This document shows positions 27,616 through 40,349 of a DNA stretch of 64,000 nucleotides, piece by piece. The DNA comes from Daphnia pulex. Taxonomy: Eukaryota; Arthropoda; Branchiopoda; Diplostraca; Daphniidae. The notes under the pieces were generated by a model. It saw nothing but the letters and a program-made list of their open reading frames with translations, searched no databases and was not told the origin of the DNA. Position 1 is the stretch's first letter. Every line of letters begins with the position of its first letter. A program made the translations under genes and the position numbers. The stretch covers positions 2,609,001 through 2,673,000 of the forward strand of contig NC_060022.1 in NCBI RefSeq assembly GCF_021134715.1. The letters run 5' to 3'.

Positions 27616-29194
27616 TTAAAAATATTTTTCCGTCGGTTCCAACTTAACGATCGTTTCGCTAATTTCCCACAATTTTTTTGCAATTCCATCATCTTGAGCC
27701 AACTTTGAAGGTTCAGCAATCTGATGGAAAATATGGTTATAATTTTTCGATAACATTTAAATTACGCAATAGCCATATGAAACTAGGACGTATATTTTGT
27801 GATAGCAAACCTTGCAATCGCAGAAATATTGTCCTGTCACGTTTGCAACATCGTCGGCGACCGCCAAATAAATTGTGGTTTGTGCGCCTTCTTTTGGAGA
27901 CTAGAATTTTTTGAAACGAATACAAACAAAAAAATATTTGTCTTACATAATTAACTTTGCTGTACTGTACATCGTTTTCAGAGAACATACCTTCAAAAAG
28001 GAGGCGAAGATTCTCATAACAACGGTGACTACTTTGGAAAAACGGCCAAATTCAGTTAACACTGCTCCTGGGTGAAGAGAATTCACAGTAACAGCTTTTC
28101 CTGTGATAAATTTTTTTAGACAAGTTAATACATAAGACCAACTAACAATATAACCAAACAGATATCAATATAACAGTGAGAGGGACATGCTGCAAATAGT
28201 ATGCAAGAGTTGCAAGACTAAGAGTCATTTCCACAATATTAAGAAACAAAAGTTATTATAAATGATTCACCATGGCGTTCGAGCTTGTTGGAAAGTTCTT
28301 TGCTGAAGAGAATGTTACACAGCTTCGACGCTCCGTAAATTTTAAAAGGTGCCCACAGTGTCCCCGCTGTACTGTCATGAACAAAATTCAGATCATTTAA
28401 ATCCAAATTTTTACAGAAGTTGTTGGCATAGGAGCTGACGTTGATGACGCGAGTACATTCTTCTTCCGATTCAGCAGTCTTGATCATCAAACCTATTTAA
28501 AATGAATGAATTATTTTACATTTTTTAGTCAACAATTCAATATTAATTTTAAATTAAATTAACATCATGCCTATCAACAAATTTGTAAGCAAAAAATGGC
28601 CAAAGTAGTTAGTTTGCATTTGGTTTTCTAAACCATCCTTTGTCATTTTCTTTCCAATAAAAGCACATCCAGCATTGTTGATGAGAATATGTAGTTTGGG
28701 CTCATTTTTCAACACATCAGCTGCAAATTCTCTGACAGAATCCAAAGAGGCCAAATCAAGTAGCTTGATTACTATATTGTGGTTTTCTGATTTTTCAACA
28801 ATATCATCTAGTAACCAAACAAAATGACAGTATTATTAGGTATTTATATTTTACTGATCAAAAGTATATAAAGCACATTCGATTAAATGTAAATAAGAAT
28901 GCATGTAGGTAATTGTAATGCATTAACTAACGTTGCAATAATTATTTCACCTTTTGCGAGAGCTGCTTTTTCCAAATCTCGACAGGCTAAAATTATACGA
29001 CCACCTCTTAGTGCGAGATCAATGGCAGTTTCTTTACCGATACCACTATTCGCACCTGTAATGATAATTGTTTTCCCATCAAGTCTCTTCGTACTTTTAC
29101 AAACTCCCATTGAAATTTCAAAATATATTTTCAAGGCCACTATTAAAATGACGCCAACAACGACACTATTGGGGACCAAATCAAACAAAAACAT
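27616..29194 (-). CDS. Retinol dehydrogenase-like SDR, tandem copy C
   Basis: Third copy of the membrane-anchored SDR. Exons 28951-29194, 28571-28807, 28271-28492, 27991-28100, 27811-27900 and 27616-27720 total 335 residues. The start at 29194 (MFLFDLVPNS) corresponds to the internal methionine of copies A and B. A hydrophobic anchor is followed by TGANSGIGK, NNAG and YGASK. Exons 1 and 2 are the most diverged of the three copies (CAFIGKKMTKDG where the others read CAGIEKRRTVDG). Exon 3 is the same as copy B at protein level. As in copy A, intron 2 has a GC donor (ATAG|GCATGA). Family membership is secure; substrate (retinoid, steroid or lipid aldehyde) is not. Confidence 0.92.
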
Positions 29195-29889
29195 TTTTGG
29201 TTAGGATTGAGATGAGAACGAACAAGACGAATCATCAACGTTAAGTTCAGCTTAAATAACAGAGTTCGAAATAAAAGTTACCAAGTGCCAAAGTGGGTGC
29301 TTACTAACTTAAGAACCAGATCCTAGATGGAGAGTAAATTCCTACCCTTTCTATTCCACAAGATCCCGCCATTTACTAAAGAGCAGTGAGCCTAAAAACA
29401 CAACACTATTTCATGCAATAATAATTTCCTCGTAATATTAAACAACAATAAATTAAAGGAAAGAATTTTGAAAAATCAAACAAAAAAACAGTGCCAAATA
29501 GATAGCCGCTTTTCGCAATGGACAGTAGAGATTTCAATTTCAGTAATAAAAACATTAGCTACCCAAATTTTCAACAAGATATTTCTGTTTTCAATGCCTA
29601 TGAAGTCTCATTTTAAAAAAATTACTTCACGCATTACTAGAAGCATTTTCTGTTCCAGCTAATCTGAGTGTTCTGTCCGCCTACTAAATCTAATCTGGAA
29701 TCTTGGGAAAAATTACAAAAAAGCGAAATAAATAACACAGAAAACGATTTAATTAATACTGAACGACTCGTATTCTATCTTAGTCAACATTCAAAATGTA
29801 AATAGAAATGGCTTTGTTGGGGATTACACCGATCTACTAGAGTTTGGATGAGAAAAGACACATACGCACTATGTGTTTGCTGTTTGGTA
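29195..29889. other. Spacer between SDR copy C and TMEM242
   Basis: About 700 bp that should hold the SDR copy C promoter and the TMEM242 3' UTR. AT-rich, no gene seen. Confidence 0.6.
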
Positions 29890-31585
29890 TCACTTGGTAT
29901 CGTTTCTTTTGGACGCCTCTTTCTTCTCCTTGTCAACGTCGATAATGTACTGCAATAAATCGTTGAGACCAGAAAATTCCGTACGACCCTGAGGATTGTT
30001 TCGTGGGACGGTCGGAAGCCAAGTACCAACTTTCAGTCGAAACTCTTTCAACTATTAAAGCAAATAAATCTAATTAGTTAGATTGCAAAGAAAAAATGAT
30101 AATAGTGGGGCACTGTCGGCCATTGGAGTGAAATCTGCGCGTGTGGGAAATTCTTTACAGTTACGGATTAACGAATCAGTTCATTATTATCGTCGAGAAA
30201 CTACGCTAGCATTATGGTCACTCGGTTCCAACTGAACCAAAGGAAAAACGATATGCGGAGGTTACGATGTATTATAAATCATGGAATATTTTCTAAAAGG
30301 CTGCTGGCAACATACCGCTTGAATTATGACGCGGAGTAAATTATTTTCTAAAATAGCCTGACAACTGGAACGAAAACCTGTCGGCAAATATTTTTACTTC
30401 CCTTGTTTAAATCGAACATTGGCGCCTGCTGCTTGCATTGAGAATTTACAGCAAGACCATGACCTTATTGGACAAGAATCTTACCAAGAAAGATTCTCCA
30501 TTGGTAAAAGAGAAAGTTTCAAATCATAAAGCCATTTGCCGTTGAAACTTGGCAGAAAACCCTTCTGTGCCAAATGTAAGGCTTGTTTGTGTGTTGTTTT
30601 TTTGTTTTCATTCTTGGTTCTAGTAAATCGTAAGACATTGTACTCACGTCATTAACAGCCATAAGTTTCCAGATGCCGTAGAACAGTACAGAACATCCTG
30701 TCACTGCATAAAGAGTGCCCCAACCGAGAGCTCGAATAGCTAAAGATGCACCCGGCTCCACAGATGACATTGATACTGGAACACGTCTTCTCACTGCTGC
30801 AGTCGTTTGACTTGAAATTGGCTCTGTCGTTTGTTTTTCGATGCGCCCAGTCAGACCTTGGTCGAAAAAATGAGGATCCTTCTTCTTGGCCGCGGCGAGA
30901 GTAGTACCAAATCCAAAAAGAATCGAAACACCAGTCACACCGGCAAGGAAAGCTGCAGCTATTCCACCACAGAAAACCAGAAATGAAAAATGTGTGATCA
31001 AATAATTATTTCATTATTTATTACTATTTGCAAATCTAATTTATGATCTATAAATAGAAGTTTTATGCATGCTTTCAATATTGTCAATTTTCTGAGAGTA
31101 GGCTACGGTTTTTACTACTAACAACTATATCACACGAACTCTGACAAACTAAATTTACTTGAATATCGTAATTTACTTGGTTGTAAGTCTAAGGCCAGTA
31201 GAACTTATATACATGATAGGGGAAATTGTGATGTAGAATAACCAGTAAGATTATGAGAGTGAAAATAGGACTGTCTATCAGATTACAACGAAAAATAAAT
31301 TCAATTCCTAAGATTGGAATCTCATCCGAAACATGGCAGTATGGCATGACAGTAATATTACATTATTTAAAGAAACAGGCTAATTTAAGCTAAATTCTTT
31401 CATTACTGCTCAGCTGATAACTACAGAGCTATTTCAACATCAGAATTCTACCCTATATGCTATATCTACTTGGAAAACATGAAAATACCTTTAAATTTGA
31501 ATGCTCTTTCATCTTTTTCCTTTGATGCTGCACTGACTGCGACACTATTGATCATCTGATCGTTTTTTGTTTCATCTTTGTTCAT
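29890..31585 (-). CDS. TMEM242: Transmembrane protein 242
   Basis: Small two-pass membrane protein. In mammals TMEM242 is reported as a mitochondrial inner-membrane factor for assembly of ATP synthase and complex I. Exons 31489-31585, 30648-30958 and 29890-30051 total 189 residues, longer than human (141). The first hydrophobic segment is AFLAGVTGVSILFGFGTTL followed by AAKKKDP. The second is LAIRALGWGTLYAVTG. The C-terminal conserved part runs LKEFRLKVGTWLPTVPRN. The extra length is mainly a Thr/Ser/Arg-rich loop (TEPISSQTTAAVRRRVPVS) between the two segments. The start ATG at 31585 is 246 bp from the ZDHHC16 start on the opposite strand. Confidence 0.9.
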
Positions 31586-31831
31586 GACTAGAACAAAAAA
31601 AACGAGCGGTAAAAGGGCGAGAAAAAATCATGTGCTCACTCAGAGCATGTTCAGACGCAGGTGTAAAATTGAAAACAAGACTTGAATACAGCGTTTCCAG
31701 ATTTCAATAATCTGGAATTTCATTTCAATCTTCCAATGGAACAATTAACGTTTCTTTCCATGACCAGTAGATGGCGCCACCATACTATTTATTTTCTTAT
31801 TTTTTCATAAGGGGGAATGGGGAAATTGAAA
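31586..31831. promoter_or_regulatory. Compact divergent promoter region TMEM242/ZDHHC16
   Basis: Only 246 bp separate the two start codons, so both 5' UTRs and core promoters must lie here. No clear TATA box. Confidence 0.55.
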
Positions 31832-33339
31832 ATGAGATTCATATCAAAGCTTGCCCTTTTTTCCAATTTTGTCATATCCAGGTAAAGTGCTTAATTACAA
31901 GTTCAATTTATACTTTCACCATTGTTATTCTCAATTATTTAGAATCACAAGGAAACAGATATGGAAGAAAGTACGACAGAAGATTAGCAATATCCCTCAA
32001 CTGTCAGTAGACTGGGATTCAGTAACTGACCGGTTTATTGAACCAATAATATGGGTGGTCGATCATTTCGCCGATTCCCTAGGAAGGGTAATTTTAAATT
32101 GTTTCATGTTTAACACAGAGTTATGTGAACATTTTCTATTTTATCTGTATTCAGATATTTGTCACTCTAGTCTGGCTCTTGATTCAATTTGTTGTTGGTG
32201 TTGCATATTGGATTGGACTCTCATTTTATTGGAACATCAGTGCAGAGCTCACCATCGCCCTTGTGATATTTGGGCATTGGATTTTACTTAATGTAGTATT
32301 TCACTACTACATGGCTTTAATAACACCTCCAGGAAACCCTCCAAATGTAAATTCTGTTGTGATGCAATTTTTATTTTGCCAACACTTATATAATGTAATT
32401 ATTAGGTAGACCAAATTCCCCACATTAAAGCTCGCTGTAAAAAGTGTCAGTCAGCCAAACCTGAGCGAACTCATCACTGCTCAATTTGTCGGACTTGTAT
32501 CCTCAGGATGGACCATGTAAGAAACACACATTGCCAACCACCCTTTTTAGTTTTTCTCTCAATTTTAATTATAACATTTATTTACAGCACTGCCCTTGGT
32601 TGAATAACTGTGTTGGCCATTTCAACCACCGATATTTTTTTCTTTTCATGGCGTACGTTGTACTAGGAATGATTTTCCTTTTCATTTTCGGAGCCCCAGT
32701 CATTGTAAGTGTATTGTTTACATGTGAAATTGCACGAACATATCTAATCGGTTTGAATTTCAGCTTCACGAATTATCAAATTTCGATCCTTCGGAACCAA
32801 TAGGATACCCAGTATTCAGTAACGGATCTCATGTGCATCCAGTGGTATCAATGAATATCAAACGAACGTGCATACAAACTGTTGAAACTCTTAATCATTT
32901 AATTAGCAGGTAGAAGAAGTAGCTCCAGCACCTCGACCAAGATCACTGAGAAGGGCTGTCGCTGTAACGGAGGCAATACTCTGTGCCGGAGTTTTAGCTG
33001 CCTTGAGTGCCTTAGTTGGGTGGCACGCCAGACTTATATCCAGAGGGGAAACGAGCATTGAAAATTTGACTAACAAAGATGACCGCGAAGCTAAACGATT
33101 AGAAGGAAATGTCTTTGTCAACCCACATGACTACGGTACTTATGAAAATTGGCGGATATTTCTTGGGCTCTCTGAAGGAAGGTAATCAAGTTTAAATTGC
33201 TAAAGCTTTATGTTCGGTGATTAATTGTTCTTCTCTCAGAACATGGTGGTGCGTTTTCTTTCCATCTGTTCATCCTCCACGAGGTGACGGAATCTCATGG
33301 AACTTCAAAAATGATCTGACTCATGTTTCTTACAAATGA
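31832..33339 (+). CDS. ZDHHC16: Palmitoyltransferase ZDHHC16
   Basis: DHHC protein S-acyltransferase of the endoplasmic reticulum/Golgi. Eight exons fit: 31832-31881, 31943-32087, 32155-32346, 32406-32516, 32588-32704, 32764-32844, 32910-33181 and 33240-33339, giving 355 residues (human 377). Two transmembrane helices ([20 protein letters not shown] and [15 protein letters not shown]) come first. The cysteine-rich domain has [13 protein letters not shown] and the catalytic DHHC split over exons 4 and 5 ([20 protein letters not shown]). Two more helices follow. The C-terminal [16 protein letters not shown] and the tryptophan-rich end are typical of ZDHHC16. AATAAA lies at 33450. It is tail-to-tail with SNRNP200, with 281 bp between stop codons. 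Confidence 0.95.
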
Positions 33340-33620
33340 TCAGTTTGTATAAATTAAAACGCTTATAAGTTACTCCCGCTTAAATATGATTGTGAAACCT
33401 AGTGTAATTTTATTTGTGATTAATCGAATTTTTCCAATCAATAATTCGAAATAAATCTCACGTGTGCAAACAATTGAAATGATTTAGCGCATTTTATTCA
33501 TAGCGAGCAAATATGCTTAGTGGCATGACATTTCTCACAATGTTTTAAAAACGAAACCGGTCATGATACCAGCAAAAATGGAAACAAAAATAAAGATTGA
33601 AAAAGTTTTGGACTTCATGT

Positions 33621-36600
33621 TTAGTTGGAACCAGAGTCAGAATCTTCAGAGTTTGATGGTTCCTTGACATCGATGGTAAACTTGTACTCTTGATCACATC
33701 CCGTGTACGAATCGCTCATGAAATAAATGGTGTAAGAATGCTGGCCAGGAGTCGTTGGAGCCGCAAAATCCAATTTGACTTTGGCCTTCTGCTGTAATGT
33801 CTGACGTTTGATGGAAACGAGAGCATTAGCCTTCGGGTCGCCGATTACTACCCACCAGCCTTCTTCGCGTTTCTGTGGGAAGAAAGGAGCAAGGACTGGG
33901 CCAACGACTTCATCTTCACGTTCAAGGTTCACTGCAATCACTACAGATTGTCCTGAAGTGATTCGATCGCGATCCAAAACGTCAAATCCCAACTCGATGT
34001 TGGGGTAACGATTGCAGAATCGCGCGACGTCCGCCATCTGGGACTCATTAAGTCCGAGTAGAGTGTTGCGCTCGTCGTCCTCCATTTCCATGACGTCGAA
34101 GATTGTTTCGAGTCCCTTGTCGGTGCACCGTTTGACAATCTCGGTGGTGAAATGAGGTAGCTGCTTCAGGTACGAATCCTTGGACCACATAGCTTGAGTC
34201 ACCATCTGCGATAACTCCATGGCGGCCACAGCTGGTGAAAGCCATCCGTTGGAGCTGAGCACATCCACAGAGGCCTGAATCAATCGAATCGCCTTGCCCA
34301 GAATGAGTTCCGTATCCTGCTGCAACTCCGCTGGCAACTGGACGCGAGACAAATGAGCTTGCAGCAAGAGGAACGTTTTAGTGTGGGGATCGCTAAACTT
34401 GGCATTAGTCTGAGGCTTATTGGGAAGTCTGGTAGCCAACTGACGTAATACGGCTTCTTCTCCATGCCGGACTGGCACGCTCTTATACTCGGCGGCTGCT
34501 GAAATAATTTCCAATAAACCACGGATTTTGGTCTTGGCGTTGAGCGACAAGCTGAACAACTCGATCGTCGTGTAGTGGATGCAATAGTAGGCAGCAATCA
34601 TGCCCAAATTAAGCGGACTAACGTCGATTTCTTCCTCGATGGTAATGCACTTGGATTGCTCCAAGTCATTCAGCGTGCTTTCCACCAACTCGGACAAGTG
34701 GTCAGACAAGTGTCGATGACTCACTCCCTGAAGATTGTAGTAGTTGGGATTCTGAGTCATCCGCCGGTACAAAAAGGTCCACGTCAAGTTGTCGACAGCG
34801 TCCTGCTTGTTTTCAATTGTTTTGGTCACGATTTCGGCGTTGAAATGATCGTGAAGGCAATGGTCCAAATGGCTCTCGATGGGCAATGGTTCGTACAAGA
34901 ACTAGAAAAGAAAGAAACAAATAAATAACAATCAAGTGTTACAACATTAGGAGAAAGTTTCCAAGTTTACCTTTTTATAGAAATCTTTTTTGGACGATTG
35001 GCACAGGAGAACGCATTTAGCGTCGTCATCTTCGCGCGGTCGATTAGCCCTGCCAGCCATCTGGATCAAATCGGTAATGGGATAGTCATCGTACATGTGT
35101 TGTTGACCGTTGTAACTTTGCGTGTCCATAATGATAACCAGGTGAGCGTGAACGGAGACAGCCCAACAAAGAGTGCGCGAAACGACAACGATCTGGATGG
35201 CCCCAAGTTCAAACAGCTGCTCCACAATTCTTCTGTCTTGGACTGTAAGACCTTCGTGCAAGTATCCAACACCTTGCTTAAGTGTTTCGTGGAGTGTCTT
35301 GTCGGTTAGCCGTTGGATGAAAGGTTTGATGTCCTCCAACTCGGCATGGAGATAGCGTTCCGGTTCGTTCTCGGCGGCGGCGTAAGTCAGGATATCGAAG
35401 GCCGTCACGCGAGACTGCTTTCGCGACGGAACAAAGACCAGTACCGGCTTTTTCGGTGAATGCTTAGAAATAGCGTTATGCAGAGGTTTAGCCATGGCAA
35501 TGAGGCGAGACGCATTGTGGGTGATGTTAAATCCCTGGATGTGAAGTTCCAACGGAACTGGTCGCACGTTCGGGTGGAAATTGAAACTGCCGTTTGCTGG
35601 GCAACCCAACCACTGCGAAACGTCCTTGGCATTGGCCAAAGAGTGACTCAAGGCCACTAACCTGATGGGTTTCTGAAGCTGGGCACCGATGTAGCGCATT
35701 CTTGAGCAAACTACTTCGAGTGTAGGCCCGTCTTCTCCGCCCAGCAATTGAAGTTCATCGACGATAAACAAGTGAACGTTCTGGACATTCTTCCTCTGCT
35801 TCCAACGACGTGACAAAACATCCCAGTGCTCTGGAATCGAGATCAAGATGTTGGCCTTAGCCAAAAGTTTCAGGTCGGTGCCTGTTTCTCCAGTCAACAT
35901 GGCCACTTTCTTGCCTAATCGCGATGCGAATTTGTCTTGCCAGTTGATGAAGAGATTATCCGCAAGTTCTTGATTGGGGGTAACGTAGACGCAACGAGCT
36001 TCAACTTCAGCTACTCCTTCAGCCGAAGCCTCTTGTTCTTTCTGACTGAAAAGGCGCAGAATGGCAAATTCAGCACAAATGGTTTTTCCAGCTCCAGTTG
36101 GAGCACCAATAAAGACGTTATCGTCGGTGTTGTACAGCGCGTTAAACACTTGCGTCTGAATGGGATTGAACTGCTGGAACGAGTCGGCGTAGAGAGCTTC
36201 GTAGGATCGATTACGCAAAGCAGTGACAGGAAGCGGCTGCAAATCCAACAGCTCAGTCGGTGGTGGGTATTTATCCGGCAAAATCAAGTGACGGAATGAA
36301 ACAGGCAACTGCGTCTCCGAGGAAATCCAATGATCCGAAACAACGCGGATAAAGTAGTGGGGTGGCAGAGGTTCGAAAACTGGAACGAAGAACTTGACCA
36401 GATGTTCGTCTTGTGCGTAAATCGATTTCAAAAGAAAGTATTCGTGGTGGAGAATAACCTCAGAGTCCACATCCTCGACAAAGATCCAGAAAGCTTCAGC
36501 TTTGCCGTGAATCTTGTCGTCCCACTGGAAATCGGGAGTAATGGTCAATTCCACTTTGAGCGTGGAGCGAGTGATTGGCTGAATGTGAGTAGACAACTCC

Positions 36601-39600
36601 AGCTTGGGAAACTGATGAACATACTTGTGGATGGTCTTGCCCAATTTAGGAGCTCGAATAAGTTCTCCCATTTCGGTAGGGCCTAGATCGTAAAGTCTTT
36701 CCCACGGCAAACTCTTTTTCTCCAATTTTCGAATGATCTCCTCTGGCATCTTCTTAAATTGCCGAAGCGGCGACATGGATTGCCACATGCGACGATTAAT
36801 CATCTTGCTCAGTGAGAGGGCTTTATCAGCTAGCTGGGCCCATCCTCGGCTAAGAACCATCTCGAAAATGGCTCGGATGAGACGACCAGCTGACTGAGTC
36901 ACGTAAACCATGTCAGCCATCAAAGCGAAGCCTTCCAGTTTCAGCTGCGAAATGTAGGCTTGCAATAGAACGTTGACTTTAGCACTAGGCTCCTCGATAC
37001 TTTCTTTGATGGGTATAGGCACACGTTCCATAAGTTTCTGAAGTTCCAATTTCTCTTCGTCACGTACGGTGATGTTGCGGAACTCGGAAGAGAGCGAAAA
37101 AACTCGGAATAGTTCAATTTCGCTCAAAGTTGGCTTCAACAGCTGGTTGTAGGTTGCCATGCTTGCGTTGGTGCAATAATAATGACTGGCAATTCTTCCC
37201 AATTCCGTGCCTACATTCCAACACAAGACCCATCAATTTCTGTGGACATTATAACAAAATTGCAATGTAAAATACAGTACCTTGAAGTTGACCGGATTTG
37301 CGATCGTATTTGAGCAGCTGGCTCTTCTCAAGTGAAACTGCTGCCGTATGGATCAAGTCAGCTCGGTGTTGCTCGAGCATCGGATCTTCCTTTAGTTTGT
37401 CGACCGATATGCCGTAAAGTTGCGGTGAACGAAGCATCCTGATGTAGAGATAAGTGTAGCTCAACCAATGGACGGCGTCTTTGACATTTTGCACTGTGCC
37501 GGAAACGATTTCAGCGTTCAGCATGTCTGGTAGTTTGCTGACCATTTGCGACTCGACGGGCAATTGCTGATTTTGCAGCGACAGGTAATACTGTAACTCG
37601 CTGTGGTTGGTGATGAGGATACCTTCACCTTTGGTATCGTACTGCGGTCGACCAGCACGACCCAACATTTGCAAGACATCGAGAGATCCAAGTTCGCACC
37701 ATCGACCTTTCTCCGGATTGTAGACTTGCGTTCCTTTGATGATGACAGTATGGGCTGGCAAATTGACACCCTAATATTGGTAAAAAAATCGTTAAAATTT
37801 GACCTTTTCTAAAACGCTCTGATTAGTTATTATATTTACCCAGGCCAAAGTAGCTGTGGAAACGAGCAACTGGATGTGACGATCAGCAAACAAATCTTCG
37901 ACCAAAGCACGGTCCACACGGCTCATACCAGCGTGATGGATGGCAAAACCATAGGGAAGTAGGTCCTTCAGCTCCTGATTCTTAACTTGTTCGGCTTCAT
38001 TGCGCAAAACTTCCGTAGAAGCGGAACCCTCACGTAGAAAGGCTCCCAGAGAGTCTTTCTCCAAACAAAGATCGCGGATGGAACGTGCTGTTTTGCCGGT
38101 TTCTTTCCTCGAATGAACGAAGACGAGAATTTGATTCTTGCCGGCGTGCTCCATTACCTTCTCGTATACAATTTCGTTCATAATCTGATAACGCTTAACA
38201 GCTTTCTTCTCCGTGATTCCAACGTACTGCTGTTCCAAGGGTACAGGGCGGTAGCTGTTGTCGAAGAAGAATAGACCCGTCTTGGGTCGGACACGCAAGA
38301 AAGTGGCCACATCTTCGTAATTGGGAAGCGTGGCAGAAAGACCCACCAATCGCAAATCTTCTTGAGTGGATTCGACGGTGCGGATAGTACGAGCTACCAA
38401 GGCTTCCAAAACTGGACCACGGTCGTCGTGCAACAAGTGAATTTCGTCAAAGATCATCAACTTGACCAGTTGCGTGTAGGTTCGGTCTCCTGATTTGCGA
38501 GTGATAATGTCCCACTTTTCGGGCGTGCAGACAATCACCTGAGTTTGTGCAATTTCTTCACGGCTGAGTTGATGGTCGCCCGTCAATTCGGCAACTTTCA
38601 GGTTGAAAGGCGCCAGTCTTTTGCCAAAACTGCCCACCATCTCTTGTACGAGCGAACGCATGGGTGCAACGTAGATGATTTTGAATTCATCAACGCGAAT
38701 TGTTCCGTCCGGATTGATGTACTTGCCCAATTCTCTCATCATTGTCAACAAAGCCACGTTGGTTTTGCCGGCGCCGGTTGGGGCGCAAATTAACATGTTC
38801 TCATCCGATTCGAGAGCTGTTTTATAGATTTTAGACTGGATTCTGTTGAGCGTTTTGAATCCTTCGAAAGCTGGTTGGGCGTAGGTTGGAAGTTTATCGA
38901 TAGGAATAAGCATTTCATCAGCATCAAAAGGCCTAGGTTTCAATGGTGGCACATGAACTTCTTCGTAGCCTTTACGCTGTTTTCGGAAAGAACCTGCAAT
39001 ACAAGTCCATGTTTAAATTTTGATTGAAATTAAAAGATGAGAAACTAAATTATTATACCTTCTGGAAGTGTACACTTTTTGTTGGCCATGAAGTGAGAGC
39101 CCTGAGCGAATGCAAGATCCTCCAAGTCCAGTAGCTCTCGAAGACCTGGAATGCCACTGTACCCTTCCTGTCCTCCACCTCCGACTTCTTTGGAGGCAGA
39201 AGTACCTTGACGTGAACTCTTTTTAAAATCGACTTCCATCGGTTCGATTCCAGTGTCGTCCCTCACAGTATCTAATTGTCGAAGGATCTTGTTCAGATGG
39301 GGATTGCTCTTCATCTCGTCTTGAATGCTTCGACGTTCAGCTTCGCTCTGTGCGGATGCCAGTAACGAACAGTAAAGAATCATGTGTCTGTTTTGTTTAA
39401 GCAGCTTGATGAAGTCAAAGCAGTCAAAACCAAGCAAGACAACTAGCTGATTTTCACATTCTCTTTCATCCTGGATATTCTTGAGGATGTTGAGGACTTC
39501 ACCGGCTCTGGCTTGAGACACCATGGGGTCACTGTAAAACTTTGACAGCTTCCTCTGAAGCCAATAGGCATCAATATCGAGGGGATGCAATTTCTTCTCT

Positions 39601-40349
39601 TTTTTACCGCCCAAATCGACGCCACTTGCGACAGCATCAGCATGAATGGCATGGTCTGTTTCAGCTTCATCAGCTTCATCCTCACCGTCATCTTCTTCTC
39701 CAATCTCTCCATACACATTTTCTTCTTCGTTTTCTTCGTCTGTGTCTTCAAATTGCACATTGATGCCATACTGGTCGTCCATTTGCTCTTCTCCAGTACC
39801 CATTTTCTCGTCTTGGCCCCAATCTGTGATCTTCTTACCCAGGTTAACGAGCAGGGCAAATCTTTCTTCTGGCAAGGAGCCAAGCATAGCCTCTGTTTCC
39901 TTTTTCTTCTCCTTATCCTTGAGCTTGTCGTTCTTGAGAACCGTGAGGACTTCATCAGCAGCACCACACAACACATCTCTGGGTTGATCACTCAACGCTT
40001 CCTGAATAAAACTGAGAAGCACTTCGTAAGTCTGTTTGGTGTCCTGCGTTTTGGGCCTGTAGATGATGCCAGAGATTTCATCCAGGTTGTCGCTTTGCAA
40101 AGGTCCTTTTCCACCATTTTTACCACCAATATCAGTTTTGTTGGGATCACGCTTCTGACGTTTTGCCGGTTTCATCCGTTGGGCTTTGTCACCCATGCGA
40201 GTTCCTTCCAACTTCCCAGTAAGGGACATAACCTCACCGGTGGCTTCATCTCGTGCTCGGCGATCGATTAAACGAACGTCAGCTTGTAAAACCAAATTAG
40301 AATTGGCTTTATACTCGTACTGGAGCGAACGTGCTGCGGCGTCCGCCAT
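33621..40349 (-). CDS. SNRNP200: U5 snRNP 200-kDa helicase (Brr2)
   Basis: Ski2-like RNA helicase that unwinds U4/U6 during spliceosome activation. Five exons (39059-40349, 37840-38993, 37281-37770, 34971-37210, 33621-34901) total 2151 residues, against 2136 in human. The N-terminus [22 protein letters not shown] is near-invariant in the family. The first cassette has Walker [27 protein letters not shown] and [12 protein letters not shown]. The first Sec63 unit follows. The second cassette has GAPTGAGKT but DELQ in motif II, SHS in place of SAT, and QMAGRANRP, in keeping with the catalytically inactive C-terminal cassette known in Brr2. The second Sec63 unit ends in an acidic Ser-rich tail (EDSDSGSN). 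An acidic linker ([14 protein letters not shown]) sits near residue 200. Confidence 0.98.

Noticed and set aside
29784..30029. Alternative frame for the last TMEM242 exon
   Set aside because: The phase 0 frame LKEFRLKVGTWLPTVPRN matches the TMEM242 C-terminus; the other frame does not.
36330..36686. Plus-strand frames antisense to SNRNP200 exon 4
   Set aside because: Shadows of a conserved helicase exon; no independent support.
39585..40271. Plus-strand 228-codon frame antisense to SNRNP200 exon 1
   Set aside because: It is a shadow of the acidic, repetitive coding strand; no domain, and the minus strand is clearly SNRNP200.
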